Of a stretch of 29,722 nucleotides of DNA, positions 1-5,556 are shown one piece after another. Origin of the DNA: a virus; the IMG/VR virus record IMGVR_UViG_3300021963_000477, positions 1 to 29,722 of that record. One strand, 5' to 3'. The translations under genes and the position numbers were made by a program. Within the stretch, counting starts at the first letter, position 1. Each line of letters starts with the position of its first letter. The notes beneath the pieces were generated by a model. It was not told the DNA's origin. It searched no databases and was given only the letters and a program-made list of their open reading frames with translations.

Positions 1-101
1 ATTGGTTGCGTAGCTGTAAAATAACCCATTACAAGCCAAAATAAAGACAATGCTACTACTGTGCCTAAAATGTCTTTTTGATTTTCGTTTAGTGTTTTCA
101 T
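1..101 (-). CDS. small membrane protein, 3' end cut by window
   Basis: Only the first 33 codons are visible; the gene runs off the left edge. The protein starts MKTLNENQKDILGT and continues into a hydrophobic stretch (about residues 14 to 29, with ALSLFWLVMGYF), so it is probably a one-helix inner membrane protein. The start is supported by an AAGAGG-like Shine-Dalgarno sequence 4 bases upstream, unusual for this genome, and by an ATGA overlap with the stop of the preceding gene. I do not recognise the family. Confidence 0.6.
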   Translation of the reverse strand, partial: MKTLNENQKDILGTVVALSLFWLVMGYFTATQP

Positions 102-265
102 ATTCCTCTTAATTTACATACTAGTTTGTTAACTGATGACCATCTAGCTACTGCGACATCTGTTAAAGAGTCACGCATACCTAATTTGTCAATGCATTCC
201 ATCATTTCTTTCCATAATTGCTTTTCTTCTGCAATCATAATTTGAATCATTTCTCGTTTTTTCAT
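98..265 (-). CDS. small hypothetical protein (55 aa)
   Basis: An open frame of 55 codons starts MKKREMIQIMIAEEKQLW and ends KLRGI. It is a charged, largely helical protein with no recognised domain. Its TGA stop overlaps the ATG of the next gene (ATGA), the junction seen repeatedly in this phage, so the two are probably translationally coupled. It lies just downstream (in transcription) of the tRNA-like gene and the hairpin repeat at 290-311. Function unknown. Confidence 0.6.
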   Translation of the reverse strand: MKKREMIQIMIAEEKQLWKEMMECIDKLGMRDSLTDVAVARWSSVNKLVCKLRGI

Positions 266-283
266 AGCTTAATAGTTAAGGTT

Positions 284-311
284 AAAAAATGCTCGTCTTT
301 CCGAGCTGTCA
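284..311 (-). terminator. candidate rho-independent terminator (hairpin repeat copy 1)
   Basis: Read on the minus strand, GCTCG-GAAAGA-CGAGC forms a 5-bp, GC-rich stem with a 6-nt loop, followed by A and six Ts. It lies downstream of the tRNA-like gene, so it may end that transcript. The stem is short, so termination may be partial. The hairpin lies within one of two identical 22-bp copies; the other copy (488-509) has no T-run. Confidence 0.45.
290..311 (-). repeat. 22-bp hairpin repeat, copy 1
   Basis: An identical 22-bp sequence occurs at 488-509 in the same orientation. Each copy holds the inverted repeat GCTCG/CGAGC around TCTTTC (plus-strand reading). The two copies bracket the tRNA-like gene at 376-483. 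A third, partial resemblance (TGACAG followed by GAAAGA on the minus strand) lies at about 327-345. Confidence 0.8.
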
Positions 312-375
312 CCCACTTATAAGCCTCTAGGTTATCTTTCCTGTCAGGGTAAGGCAACTAATCACATTGTGATTG

Positions 376-483
376 TAATCAGGACAGGATTTGAACCTGT
401 ATTCTTGTTGCAATCTTTCGACCAAGATTCACCTTTATACACCTGATATAAAGCGCAGCGTCTACCAATTCCGCCACCTGACT
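376..483 (-). tRNA. atypical tRNA-Leu(CAG)-like gene
   Basis: The ends fold as a good tRNA. The acceptor strands AGTCAGG (477-483) and CCTGATT (377-383) pair over 7 positions with one G-T wobble, the T-arm is ACAGG-TTCAAAT-CCTGT, and the D-arm GCGGAATTGGTAGACGC is that of leucine tRNAs. The middle holds T-CAG-G, matching the anticodon loop of tRNA-Leu(CAG), inside a hairpin CTTTATA/TATAAAG. The gene is about 108 nt, however, some 20 nt longer than a normal tRNA-Leu. The extra length comes from about 4 bases before the anticodon arm and an enlarged variable region with a second hairpin (AATCTT/AAGATT) plus about 11 unpaired bases. No CCA is encoded. It could be a functional odd tRNA, a decaying one or a tRNA mimic. 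Confidence 0.55.
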
Positions 484-487
484 ATGT

Positions 488-509
488 TGCTCGTCTTTCC
501 GAGCTGTCA
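488..509 (-). repeat. 22-bp hairpin repeat, copy 2
   Basis: This is the exact second copy of the repeat at 290-311, lying 5 bases 5' of the tRNA-like acceptor stem on the minus strand. The same 5-bp hairpin can form, but no T-run follows, so it is not a terminator here. A role in RNA processing around the tRNA, or a duplication scar, are both possible. Confidence 0.8.
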
Positions 510-540
510 ACCCTGTACGAATACTGTGGGATTTTTATTT

Positions 541-795
541 TTAAGCGTTAGCTAAGTGTAATTTAATTGATTGCTTGATTAATCTAGCAACCATTTTTTC
601 TAATTGAATAACAGCTTTGATTGAAATTTTATCAGCAGTTGCAACCCATCTTAAAGCTGCACCATCAATACCATTTAAAATTGCCACTCGGTTTCCTTTG
701 TGAAATACATCTACTTGGTCAACTAATTCGCTTTTAAATAATTCAAATTTAAAAGTGTTGTTATCAGATAAAAGTGCTGTGTTAATTGTTTTCAT
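541..795 (-). CDS. small hypothetical protein (84 aa)
   Basis: The frame stays open upstream to 957, but I start it at MKTINTALLSDNN (795). A good Bacteroidota promoter lies at 818-849, which would put the upstream part outside the mRNA, and that part is a low-complexity Lys/Ile-rich stretch. The 84-residue product has a short beta-like N-terminal half and a helical C-terminal end (VIQLEKMVARLIKQSIKLHL). I do not recognise the family. It is the first gene of the leftward operon that also holds the tRNA-like gene and the two small genes at the left end. Confidence 0.6.
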   Translation of the reverse strand: MKTINTALLSDNNTFKFELFKSELVDQVDVFHKGNRVAILNGIDGAALRWVATADKISIKAVIQLEKMVARLIKQSIKLHLANA

Positions 796-817
796 GTGTT
801 TTTCGTTTTTGTTTCTA

Positions 818-849
818 CAAAGATATGTACTTTTTATATTTAAATCTAA
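818..849 (-). promoter_or_regulatory. Bacteroidota-type promoter (-33 TTAG, -7 TATCTTTG)
   Basis: On the minus strand TATCTTTG (818-825) fits the Bacteroidota -7 consensus TAnnTTTG exactly. TTAG (846-849) lies 20 bases upstream, in place of the usual TTG/TTTG -33 element. The predicted transcript would start about 20 bases before the ATG at 795. The leader is A-rich, as expected in this phylum. Confidence 0.6.
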
Positions 850-1077
850 TTTATGAACATTTTTTTTCATTTTTTTTGCAATTATTTTTAAAATGCTTGA
901 TTTTACTAGGGAAAATTTATACCCGATAAGGTGCATAAAGTAACTTATAAGTAACATTATAATATGTTTTTGACCTTTATATGACCACTTATGTCAATTA
1001 TAATATACCTAAATCACATTAAAGTAGGATTTGGCCAAGTATACAATTGCCAATAAATCGAAATAGTGTCAAATGTT

Positions 1078-1132
1078 TGTAACAAAACAATGGTAAAAAT
1101 GTTACATTCTTGTAACAGAACAAAGGTAAAAT
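1078..1132 (-). repeat. tandem 22-bp repeats with promoter-like boxes
   Basis: The copies at 1078-1099 and 1111-1132 differ at only about three positions and are 33 bp apart. On the minus strand each holds a -7-like box: TACCTTTG (1121-1128), a full match to TAnnTTTG, and TACCATTG (1088-1095), one mismatch. No clear -33 element stands at the right distance, so promoter activity is uncertain. Confidence 0.55.
1101..1116. promoter_or_regulatory. candidate operator dyad GTTACA-N4-TGTAAC
   Basis: GTTACATTCTTGTAAC is a perfect 6-bp inverted repeat with a 4-base spacer. It lies between, and partly overlaps, the two promoter-like repeats. That position and symmetry suit a dimeric repressor or activator, but no regulator gene for it is identified in the window. 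Confidence 0.45.
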
Positions 1133-1162
1133 TCACGCATATAATCGGAATTAAACCGTTTA

Positions 1163-1202
1163 TGTCCAGTTTATGTGACAAAAAAGTGGACAAATATGTC
1201 AC
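1163..1202. repeat. interleaved inverted repeats (TGTCCA/TGGACA and GTGACA/TGTCAC)
   Basis: TGTCCA (1163-1168) pairs with TGGACA (1187-1192), and GTGACA (1175-1180) pairs with TGTCAC (1197-1202). The arms alternate, so both hairpins cannot form at once. Similar half-sites recur nearby (982-996 and about 1207-1211). The layout suggests a cluster of binding sites or a switchable fold. Confidence 0.45.
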
Positions 1203-1271
1203 TATAATGTCTCAAATATCTACTAAATATGCGACACACCTATACTAGTTTTACTATACAGGTGCTATTGA

Positions 1272-1317
1272 TTAAGGGTATAGCCTTACGAATGTGGGTT
1301 CGCTTTAAGGGTATAGC
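1272..1317. repeat. 13-bp direct repeat pair around a nested hairpin
   Basis: TTAAGGGTATAGC occurs at 1272-1284 and 1305-1317, 33 bp apart. Between and across them CCTTA-CGAA ... TTCG-CTT-TAAGG can fold into a bulged stem. It sits just beyond the operon terminator. The function is unknown; protein-binding repeats or part of an attachment site are possible. Confidence 0.5.
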
Positions 1318-1320
1318 ATG

Positions 1321-1355
1321 AAAAAAGGGATGCCGCTTTCAACTGACACCCCTTT
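1321..1355 (-). terminator. strong rho-independent terminator of the late operon
   Basis: On the minus strand AAAGGG (1350-1355) pairs with CCCTTT (1324-1329). As RNA the stem continues inward through G-U, U-A, G-C, U-G and C-G pairs to about 11 bp, and a run of six Ts follows. The wobble pairs are stable only on the minus strand. It lies about 37 bp after the phosphoesterase stop and marks the end of the long leftward late operon. Confidence 0.85.
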
Positions 1356-1391
1356 CTGCAATAACCAAAAAACTATGAAGTCACAAATGTA

Positions 1392-2429
1392 CTAAAATAT
1401 GTGAGAAATTCTGCACACCTGACCGTAATCTTTATGATGAATAAATCCTTCAACTGCTTTAGGTGAATGTTGGTAGCCATTCTTATGATGCCATGAGTCA
1501 GTTCCTGAAGGTGATCGTAATGATTCAACAGTTACTCCAATATAGTCTTTACTATTCTTGTGGTGAACGTGATGCGTATAAACGTACCTGTGCTTAGTTA
1601 AGCTCCATTCGTGAGGAAACTCAGTCGCCATCAATAAAGGTAAGTGTTCGTTTTTAGCTCCGTCTCCGTGAGTAGTTCCGATTAGATTCTTCCCATATAG
1701 AAATCCCTTCCGATGAGCAATAGAACAATCGAAAGTAATATTGTCACAACCCCTAAACCACGTTTGTATAACGTCCGCAAGGAAGAATCCGTGTGTGTAA
1801 TCGTGATTAGATGGATTAAAGGTAAAATGCACATCAGCGACAGATAGCAAAGTTTCCAAGATATCAACATATAATTGTTTGGCGATTAGAAAATTAGAGT
1901 ACCACATTCCGTCTGTGTCTTGTGGCGTTCCTCCAGTGGTTTGTCTTTTAGGAGTGTCAATATGTAAAATGTCGTTTCCTCCAATGAATAGAATCTTGTC
2001 AATGTTAAAACCTGTTGACTTGTCTAGGATTCCCTGAACGCCTTCTTTTACTCGTTTTACTGCTATCTGATTGTTGTAGTCCTCACCTGTTTCAAATGCA
2101 TCACATAGCTTTCCGATATGGATGTCAGCAGGGTCTACTACTAATAAGTGTCCTTCTGTGGATGGATTCCTAAAAATAGTCGGGTATTCAGGTTTGAAAT
2201 CACGAATGTCTTGTAAGATAGATTCCTGCAGCTCCTTGTAATTAGTTTCCTCAGCTTCTTTAAAGTTCGGATTTTTAAAGAACAATGATGCGTGTTTATT
2301 CTTAATCCATCCGTGCTTGACATCCTTGTCATTTAAACCTAATCCGTTAGACTCCTCCTTAATTGCTCTGTAAGAGTGCAAAATCTCTATTTCGTCTTCC
2401 TGTAGTCTGTAACGTGTTTGTTTACTCAT
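1392..2429 (-). CDS. calcineurin-like metallophosphoesterase
   Basis: The 345-residue protein carries the metal-binding motif series of the calcineurin-like phosphoesterase family: DIHIGK (residues 102-107, D-x-H), GGND (150-153), SNHD (207-210, in place of GNHD), THGD (253-256) and HHVHH (286-290). The first 90 residues form a charged N-terminal extension. Such enzymes use a two-metal site to hydrolyse phosphodiester or phosphomonoester bonds, and phage members are often linked to nucleic acid metabolism. The substrate here is unknown. It is the last gene of the late operon, 2 bp after the candidate spanin gene and before a strong terminator. The place after the lysis genes is unusual for an enzyme, so it may be an accessory gene. 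Confidence 0.8.
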   Translation of the reverse strand: MSKQTRYRLQEDEIEILHSYRAIKEESNGLGLNDKDVKHGWIKNKHASLFFKNPNFKEAEETNYKELQESILQDIRDFKPEYPTIFRNPSTEGHLLVVDPADIHIGKLCDAFETGEDYNNQIAVKRVKEGVQGILDKSTGFNIDKILFIGGNDILHIDTPKRQTTGGTPQDTDGMWYSNFLIAKQLYVDILETLLSVADVHFTFNPSNHDYTHGFFLADVIQTWFRGCDNITFDCSIAHRKGFLYGKNLIGTTHGDGAKNEHLPLLMATEFPHEWSLTKHRYVYTHHVHHKNSKDYIGVTVESLRSPSGTDSWHHKNGYQHSPKAVEGFIHHKDYGQVCRISHIF

Positions 2430-2431
2430 TC

Positions 2432-2884
2432 TTAAAGTTTAGTGAGAAGTTTTATCCTACTTCGAAAGGTTTCACTTATAGATAACCTAACTAGGAATCC
2501 TACGATAAATGCAATGATTACAAATAACCACCTTGTCTTGTACTTTGTGATATATTTATTTTGGTATTTTACCTTTTGTGCTTCTGCTTTGATGTATTTT
2601 GTCTTGTACTTGTATTCAGTCTTTATCTGAAATCGTGTTTTAGGCACGAAAGAAGCCTTATAACGCACTATCGTATCTTTCTGAACGATTACCTTCTCCC
2701 AATAAATTGAATCCCTTAAAACGTACGGAATTGAATCTATCGTTGAAACTTGTATTGTGTCGCTAGTTTCGTCACATCTGTAGCCTTTTTTCATGGCTTT
2801 TACAATGTGATAATGAGCAGAACACGAACCTAATAAAATTAAGGTCGAAATGTAAATCGGTAATCGTTTAATCTGTTTAACCAT
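2432..2884 (-). CDS. candidate u-spanin (lipoprotein with C-terminal membrane helix)
   Basis: The 150-residue protein has an N-terminal lipoprotein signal (IYISTLILLGSC, lipobox Cys at residue 21). A Lys/Tyr-rich, beta- or coil-prone middle follows, then one strong C-terminal transmembrane helix (about 119-136) and a basic cytoplasmic end. An outer-membrane lipid anchor plus an inner-membrane helix in one chain is the architecture of one-component spanins such as T1 gp11, which fuse the two membranes in the last step of lysis. The position fits: the start overlaps the endolysin 3' end by 46 bp, and the holin is next upstream. Sequence alone does not prove the role. The alternative is an unrelated bitopic lipoprotein. 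Confidence 0.6.
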   Translation of the reverse strand: MVKQIKRLPIYISTLILLGSCSAHYHIVKAMKKGYRCDETSDTIQVSTIDSIPYVLRDSIYWEKVIVQKDTIVRYKASFVPKTRFQIKTEYKYKTKYIKAEAQKVKYQNKYITKYKTRWLFVIIAFIVGFLVRLSISETFRSRIKLLTKL

Positions 2885-3402
2885 CCTGTCAAGAATTTAG
2901 CGTTTTTACCTACTCCAATTGCATAAAAGAATCTTTCTCGTTCTTTTGTTAGTGCGTCAAACAATTTTCTAGGTTCAATTGAGTTAGCCAGTAGTATTGT
3001 TTTAGGCCCTATTAATCCGTCCACATCGCATTGAAGTCCGCAATGATTAATTGATACCTGTAGAGATTTTACTGCTTGTCTAGCACCACTTCCCCACGCC
3101 ATCCCTGTAACAAATATTGCAATGTTTTGTGAATTATAAGCGTCACCTCTTACGCCATCCCAATAACCTTTTTTAAATATCGTAAACCAATCAGCAGCAT
3201 TCATTAAATAAAATCTTGCATCGTTATCAGTTCCAAAGAAACTTACCCATGCTTTATAAGTAATTCCTGCGTTTGTATGATATCCCGTTTTTCCCTTGTA
3301 AGGAGTTGGACATGGATAGCTAGATGCTGAATCTGCTTTGTCTTTAGATAGTCCACCTTCCCACTTCTTAGTAAAGGCAACGTATTTTTCGATTAGTGTC
3401 AT
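2839..3402 (-). CDS. GH108-type lysozyme (endolysin)
   Basis: The 187-residue protein has the GH108 (N-acetylmuramidase, ZliS-like) signature: KWEGG near the N terminus (catalytic Glu at residue 15), the NAGIT motif, and a C-terminal peptidoglycan-binding part including DVDGLIGPKTI. It would cut the muramic acid-glucosamine bonds of peptidoglycan at the end of infection. There is no signal peptide, so it needs the holin encoded just upstream (4-bp overlap) to reach the periplasm. Its 3' end overlaps the candidate spanin gene, making a compact holin-endolysin-spanin lysis cassette. Length is normal for the family. Confidence 0.85.
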   Translation of the reverse strand: MTLIEKYVAFTKKWEGGLSKDKADSASSYPCPTPYKGKTGYHTNAGITYKAWVSFFGTDNDARFYLMNAADWFTIFKKGYWDGVRGDAYNSQNIAIFVTGMAWGSGARQAVKSLQVSINHCGLQCDVDGLIGPKTILLANSIEPRKLFDALTKERERFFYAIGVGKNAKFLTGWLNRLNDYRFTFRP

Positions 3403-3824
3403 TTTAAATCTTCTAAGGTTTCTTTACTTCTTTTTGCGAAAGCTACGAATTTATCCCATACGTTGATTCCTGTAACTGAAAAATAACTTTCGTTAATACT
3501 TTTAATCTCCGTGTAAACGCAGAAGAATGTAAACGCTTTAGTCATTAGTAAATCAATAGCAATGAAATGTGCTAAAATATCCGCTATAACGTACTTTTCT
3601 AACAGGAATACAAATACTATCGCACCACTATATAAAAGTGTCTTAGAAATGGTGTGAGATAGCCTACGAGAACGAATTGACTTCCATCCTCCTTTTTTAA
3701 CTGAACGCCAAATGCCAAAACACGTATCTAAGATGATTGCTAGAACTGCGATTATTACAAGTGGTTTAACAGGAGTTAAGATTGTAAACAACGAAAACAC
3801 GATCAAAGATAGTTTGCTTTTCAT
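3399..3824 (-). CDS. phage holin
   Basis: The 141-residue membrane protein has an N-terminal hydrophobic region (about residues 5-32), a basic loop (SVKKGGWKSIRSRRLSH) and two or three further hydrophobic segments (about 64-102). The pattern D-x-x-x-G-x-x plus a basic stretch after the first helices fits the phage_holin_4_1 family known from phages of Gram-positive hosts and Bacteroidota. It would form the lesion that releases the GH108 lysozyme. The ATGA overlap with the endolysin gene and the one-base TAATG junction with the upstream gene suggest coupled translation. Confidence 0.75.
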   Translation of the reverse strand: MKSKLSLIVFSLFTILTPVKPLVIIAVLAIILDTCFGIWRSVKKGGWKSIRSRRLSHTISKTLLYSGAIVFVFLLEKYVIADILAHFIAIDLLMTKAFTFFCVYTEIKSINESYFSVTGINVWDKFVAFAKRSKETLEDLK

Positions 3825-4072
3825 TAGAACGGAGAAGGTGTTGGTTTCGCTTTGTACTCGATTAGTTCAAGGTCTTTAACCCACATAGTGTCAGGATTAG
3901 ACGTTGACTGAATTTCTTCTACTGAAATAATCCAATTGTCGTTTATATCTTGAATAGGATTGTAGATTGAATCTGCTGAGTAGTAAATTCCGACTAATTC
4001 GTCTTTCTGTAATTTCGTCAATAGTCCGACTAATGTAGTGATGTCTTCTGTTGTTATGTCTGCTAGTTTCAT
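3824..4072 (-). CDS. hypothetical protein (82 aa)
   Basis: The protein is acidic with a Pro-rich end (KAKPTPSPF) and no cysteine, signal or membrane segment. The first 35 residues look helical (LADITTEDITTLVGLLTKLQKDEL) and the rest beta-like. It lies between the tail fibre gene (TAATG junction at 4072) and the holin (TAATG junction at 3824). It could be a small fibre-associated or host-contact protein, but this rests on position alone and I do not recognise the family. Confidence 0.6.
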   Translation of the reverse strand: MKLADITTEDITTLVGLLTKLQKDELVGIYYSADSIYNPIQDINDNWIISVEEIQSTSNPDTMWVKDLELIEYKAKPTPSPF

Positions 4073-4965
4073 TATACGTTTCTTGAAAGTGATACTTGGA
4101 ATTGTTGTACGCGAGAATATAGGTTTGATGCTTCAGTGTCGGTAAGTCCGTCTCCGATTGAACTGAAAGCATATTGTTTAGCACTATAAATCCCTGCGGG
4201 TAGATTTGTGGTACTTACATTAGTTGTTGCTAAATAAATGTTATTATTAAACATTGTTCTTGCTTGTGATGTTGTACTTGAAGCAATTGAAGTTCCGTTT
4301 TTATATAATTTAGAATTTGTAGAACTTGTAGAAGCTCCTAAAAATAAACCTAATGAATTTGGAGTTGATGTGTTAATTACTTGAGAACCATTCTCAAATA
4401 TTGCATTTGTTGAAAAAAGCAATTGACTAAATGAAAAACTTGTATTGTTTGTTACACCTGAATCAATTTGATAAGCTAAATTATTACTTCTACTATAAAG
4501 AGAAATATGATTATTTGAAGGTGTTAAATTTCCTGATTGGTTTAAATAAGTATTTGCATATCCATTTGTTCCATTAGGAGTAGCACCTGTACTTGAATGC
4601 GTCCATCCTCCGTTGAATACTAATCGGAAAGCAGCGTCTAAATCTCTAGGATCTTTAAGGTTGTATTTGTGAGTTGATGCAGTTCCACCAACAAACGGGT
4701 AAATTGCTTTCATCTTCGTCCAAATTCCGTCGGTCTTTAATCCTTTCACAAGTGTATCAATTGCACTTTGTTGAGTAGCGTCAGTAATCGCAGCAGCAGT
4801 AATAAATGCTTGTGCGTCTGAATCCGTAGTTAGTCCTACAATGTCAGTCAATCCTGCACTTGACAAAGAATGAGATTTACCCCATCCGATATTATTATTT
4901 GCACCTTGTCCCCAACCTATTGCGTTGTTGGCAGCACCATCTCCCCATCCGTTACTATTTGCCAT
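4072..4965 (-). CDS. putative tail fibre / receptor-binding protein with GWG repeats
   Basis: The 297-residue protein opens with a Gly/Asn/Trp-rich repeat (GWGDGAANNA, GWGQGANNNI, GWGKSH). A region LTDIVGL...IDTLVKGLKTDGIW follows, then a Ser/Thr/Asn-rich beta domain (about residues 120-270) that resembles LamG/concanavalin-type beta-sandwich domains of phage tails. The C-terminal 30 residues (SIGDGLTDTEASNLYSRVQ) match a pattern I have seen ending Bacteroidota phage fibre proteins. Placed just before the lysis cassette, where receptor-binding proteins often sit, it probably binds the host surface. The Gly-rich start may mediate assembly. No enzyme motif is visible. Confidence 0.6.
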   Translation of the reverse strand: MANSNGWGDGAANNAIGWGQGANNNIGWGKSHSLSSAGLTDIVGLTTDSDAQAFITAAAITDATQQSAIDTLVKGLKTDGIWTKMKAIYPFVGGTASTHKYNLKDPRDLDAAFRLVFNGGWTHSSTGATPNGTNGYANTYLNQSGNLTPSNNHISLYSRSNNLAYQIDSGVTNNTSFSFSQLLFSTNAIFENGSQVINTSTPNSLGLFLGASTSSTNSKLYKNGTSIASSTTSQARTMFNNNIYLATTNVSTTNLPAGIYSAKQYAFSSIGDGLTDTEASNLYSRVQQFQVSLSRNV

Positions 4966-5059
4966 TTTCCGTTTTATTTAGTTTAGCTAGAAAAACACGA
5001 AGCTTCTCTACATTAGTTTCTTTAGGTTTGTAATTACCTAGTTTAATCCGTTTTCTCAT
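4955..5059 (-). CDS. tiny basic protein (34 aa)
   Basis: The 34-codon frame (MRKRIKLGNYKPKETNVEKL...) starts in an ATGA overlap with the stop of the connector gene and ends 11 bp inside the start of the tail fibre gene. It fills exactly what would otherwise be a 90-bp gap. The junctions fit the coupled style of this phage, which is the main support for its being translated. It is Lys/Arg-rich, without membrane segments, and of unknown function. Confidence 0.55.
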   Translation of the reverse strand: MRKRIKLGNYKPKETNVEKLRVFLAKLNKTENGK

Positions 5060-5556
5060 ATATACCAGCCAGTGTAGTTATTCATTGAATCAGGGAACAC
5101 ATCGCTGTTTTTATTAGAACGATATTCAGGAAATAACTGCTGATTAAAAGACATATAGTCAATGAACCTTTGTGTGTAGTTCTGAGCAATGTTACGTTCC
5201 TTTTCTAGTAAGTAATCCACTTCGTTTTTATCTACGTTCTCAGAGTTCTCAGATGAATGTTTGTATACTCCTTTGTTTGCAATTGTGTAAGCTGCAAAAG
5301 GAAGATATTCCACCATTCCCCAATGGATTAACATTGGCTTAACGTATGTAACAACCAACGTCTGATAGTTACCTGTAAGAGTTCCTGCAATGATGTCAGC
5401 TTGTAGCTTTTGGAATAGCTTTGTACCTAAGTAATTCTGAATGTGAATATCCTGTGCGATTTTAACGAACTGAATAAACTTATCCGTGTCTACGTTTCCG
5501 TTTAGTGCAGTGAATTTTACGATGTCTTCGCGTGTTATGAATAATGCCTCTGCCAT
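5056..5556 (-). CDS. putative head-tail connector protein
   Basis: The 166-residue protein is mostly helical (EDIVKFTALNGNVDTDKFIQ, QNYLGTKLFQKLQADI, YVKPMLIHWGMVEYLPFAAY). Its YxLGTKLF...L core and all-helical build resemble gp6-like connector proteins and the DUF6712-type proteins of Bacteroidota phages. It begins in a one-base TAATG junction with the portal stop. A ring at the portal-tail joint is the expected role. This is an assignment by build and neighbourhood, without catalytic motifs to check. Confidence 0.55.
   Translation of the reverse strand: MAEALFITREDIVKFTALNGNVDTDKFIQFVKIAQDIHIQNYLGTKLFQKLQADIIAGTLTGNYQTLVVTYVKPMLIHWGMVEYLPFAAYTIANKGVYKHSSENSENVDKNEVDYLLEKERNIAQNYTQRFIDYMSFNQQLFPEYRSNKNSDVFPDSMNNYTGWYI

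Larger units (their letters stand above)
958..1320. promoter_or_regulatory. non-coding control region with repeats and dyads
   Basis: I find no convincing gene between the terminator at 1321 and the promoter at 818-849. The region is AT-rich and holds several arranged elements. There are two 22-bp near-identical repeats spaced 33 bp apart (1078-1099, 1111-1132) and a 16-bp dyad between them (1101-1116). There are interleaved inverted repeats built on GTGACA/TGTCAC and TGTCCA/TGGACA (1163-1202), a TGAC/GTCA dyad (982-996), and a 13-bp repeat again spaced 33 bp apart (1272-1284, 1305-1317). It is probably an operator/promoter region for the leftward operon and may also hold a replication origin; neither can be proved from sequence alone. 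Confidence 0.5.

Noticed and set aside
376-483. Group I intron in the tRNA-like gene.
   Set aside because: The extra sequence is only about 20 nt, far too short for an intron.
484-540. Terminator after the gene ending at 541 (CCC...GGG and A/T-rich flank).
   Set aside because: The flank is A-rich rather than T-rich on the minus strand and the stem is only 3 bp.
541-957. Longer 138-codon version of the small gene ending at 541.
   Set aside because: The upstream part is low-complexity and would overlap the promoter at 818-849; the ATG at 795 is the better start.
1066-1248. Plus-strand 60-codon frame in the control region.
   Set aside because: It runs over the dyads and repeats, has no clear leader and no neighbour on that strand.
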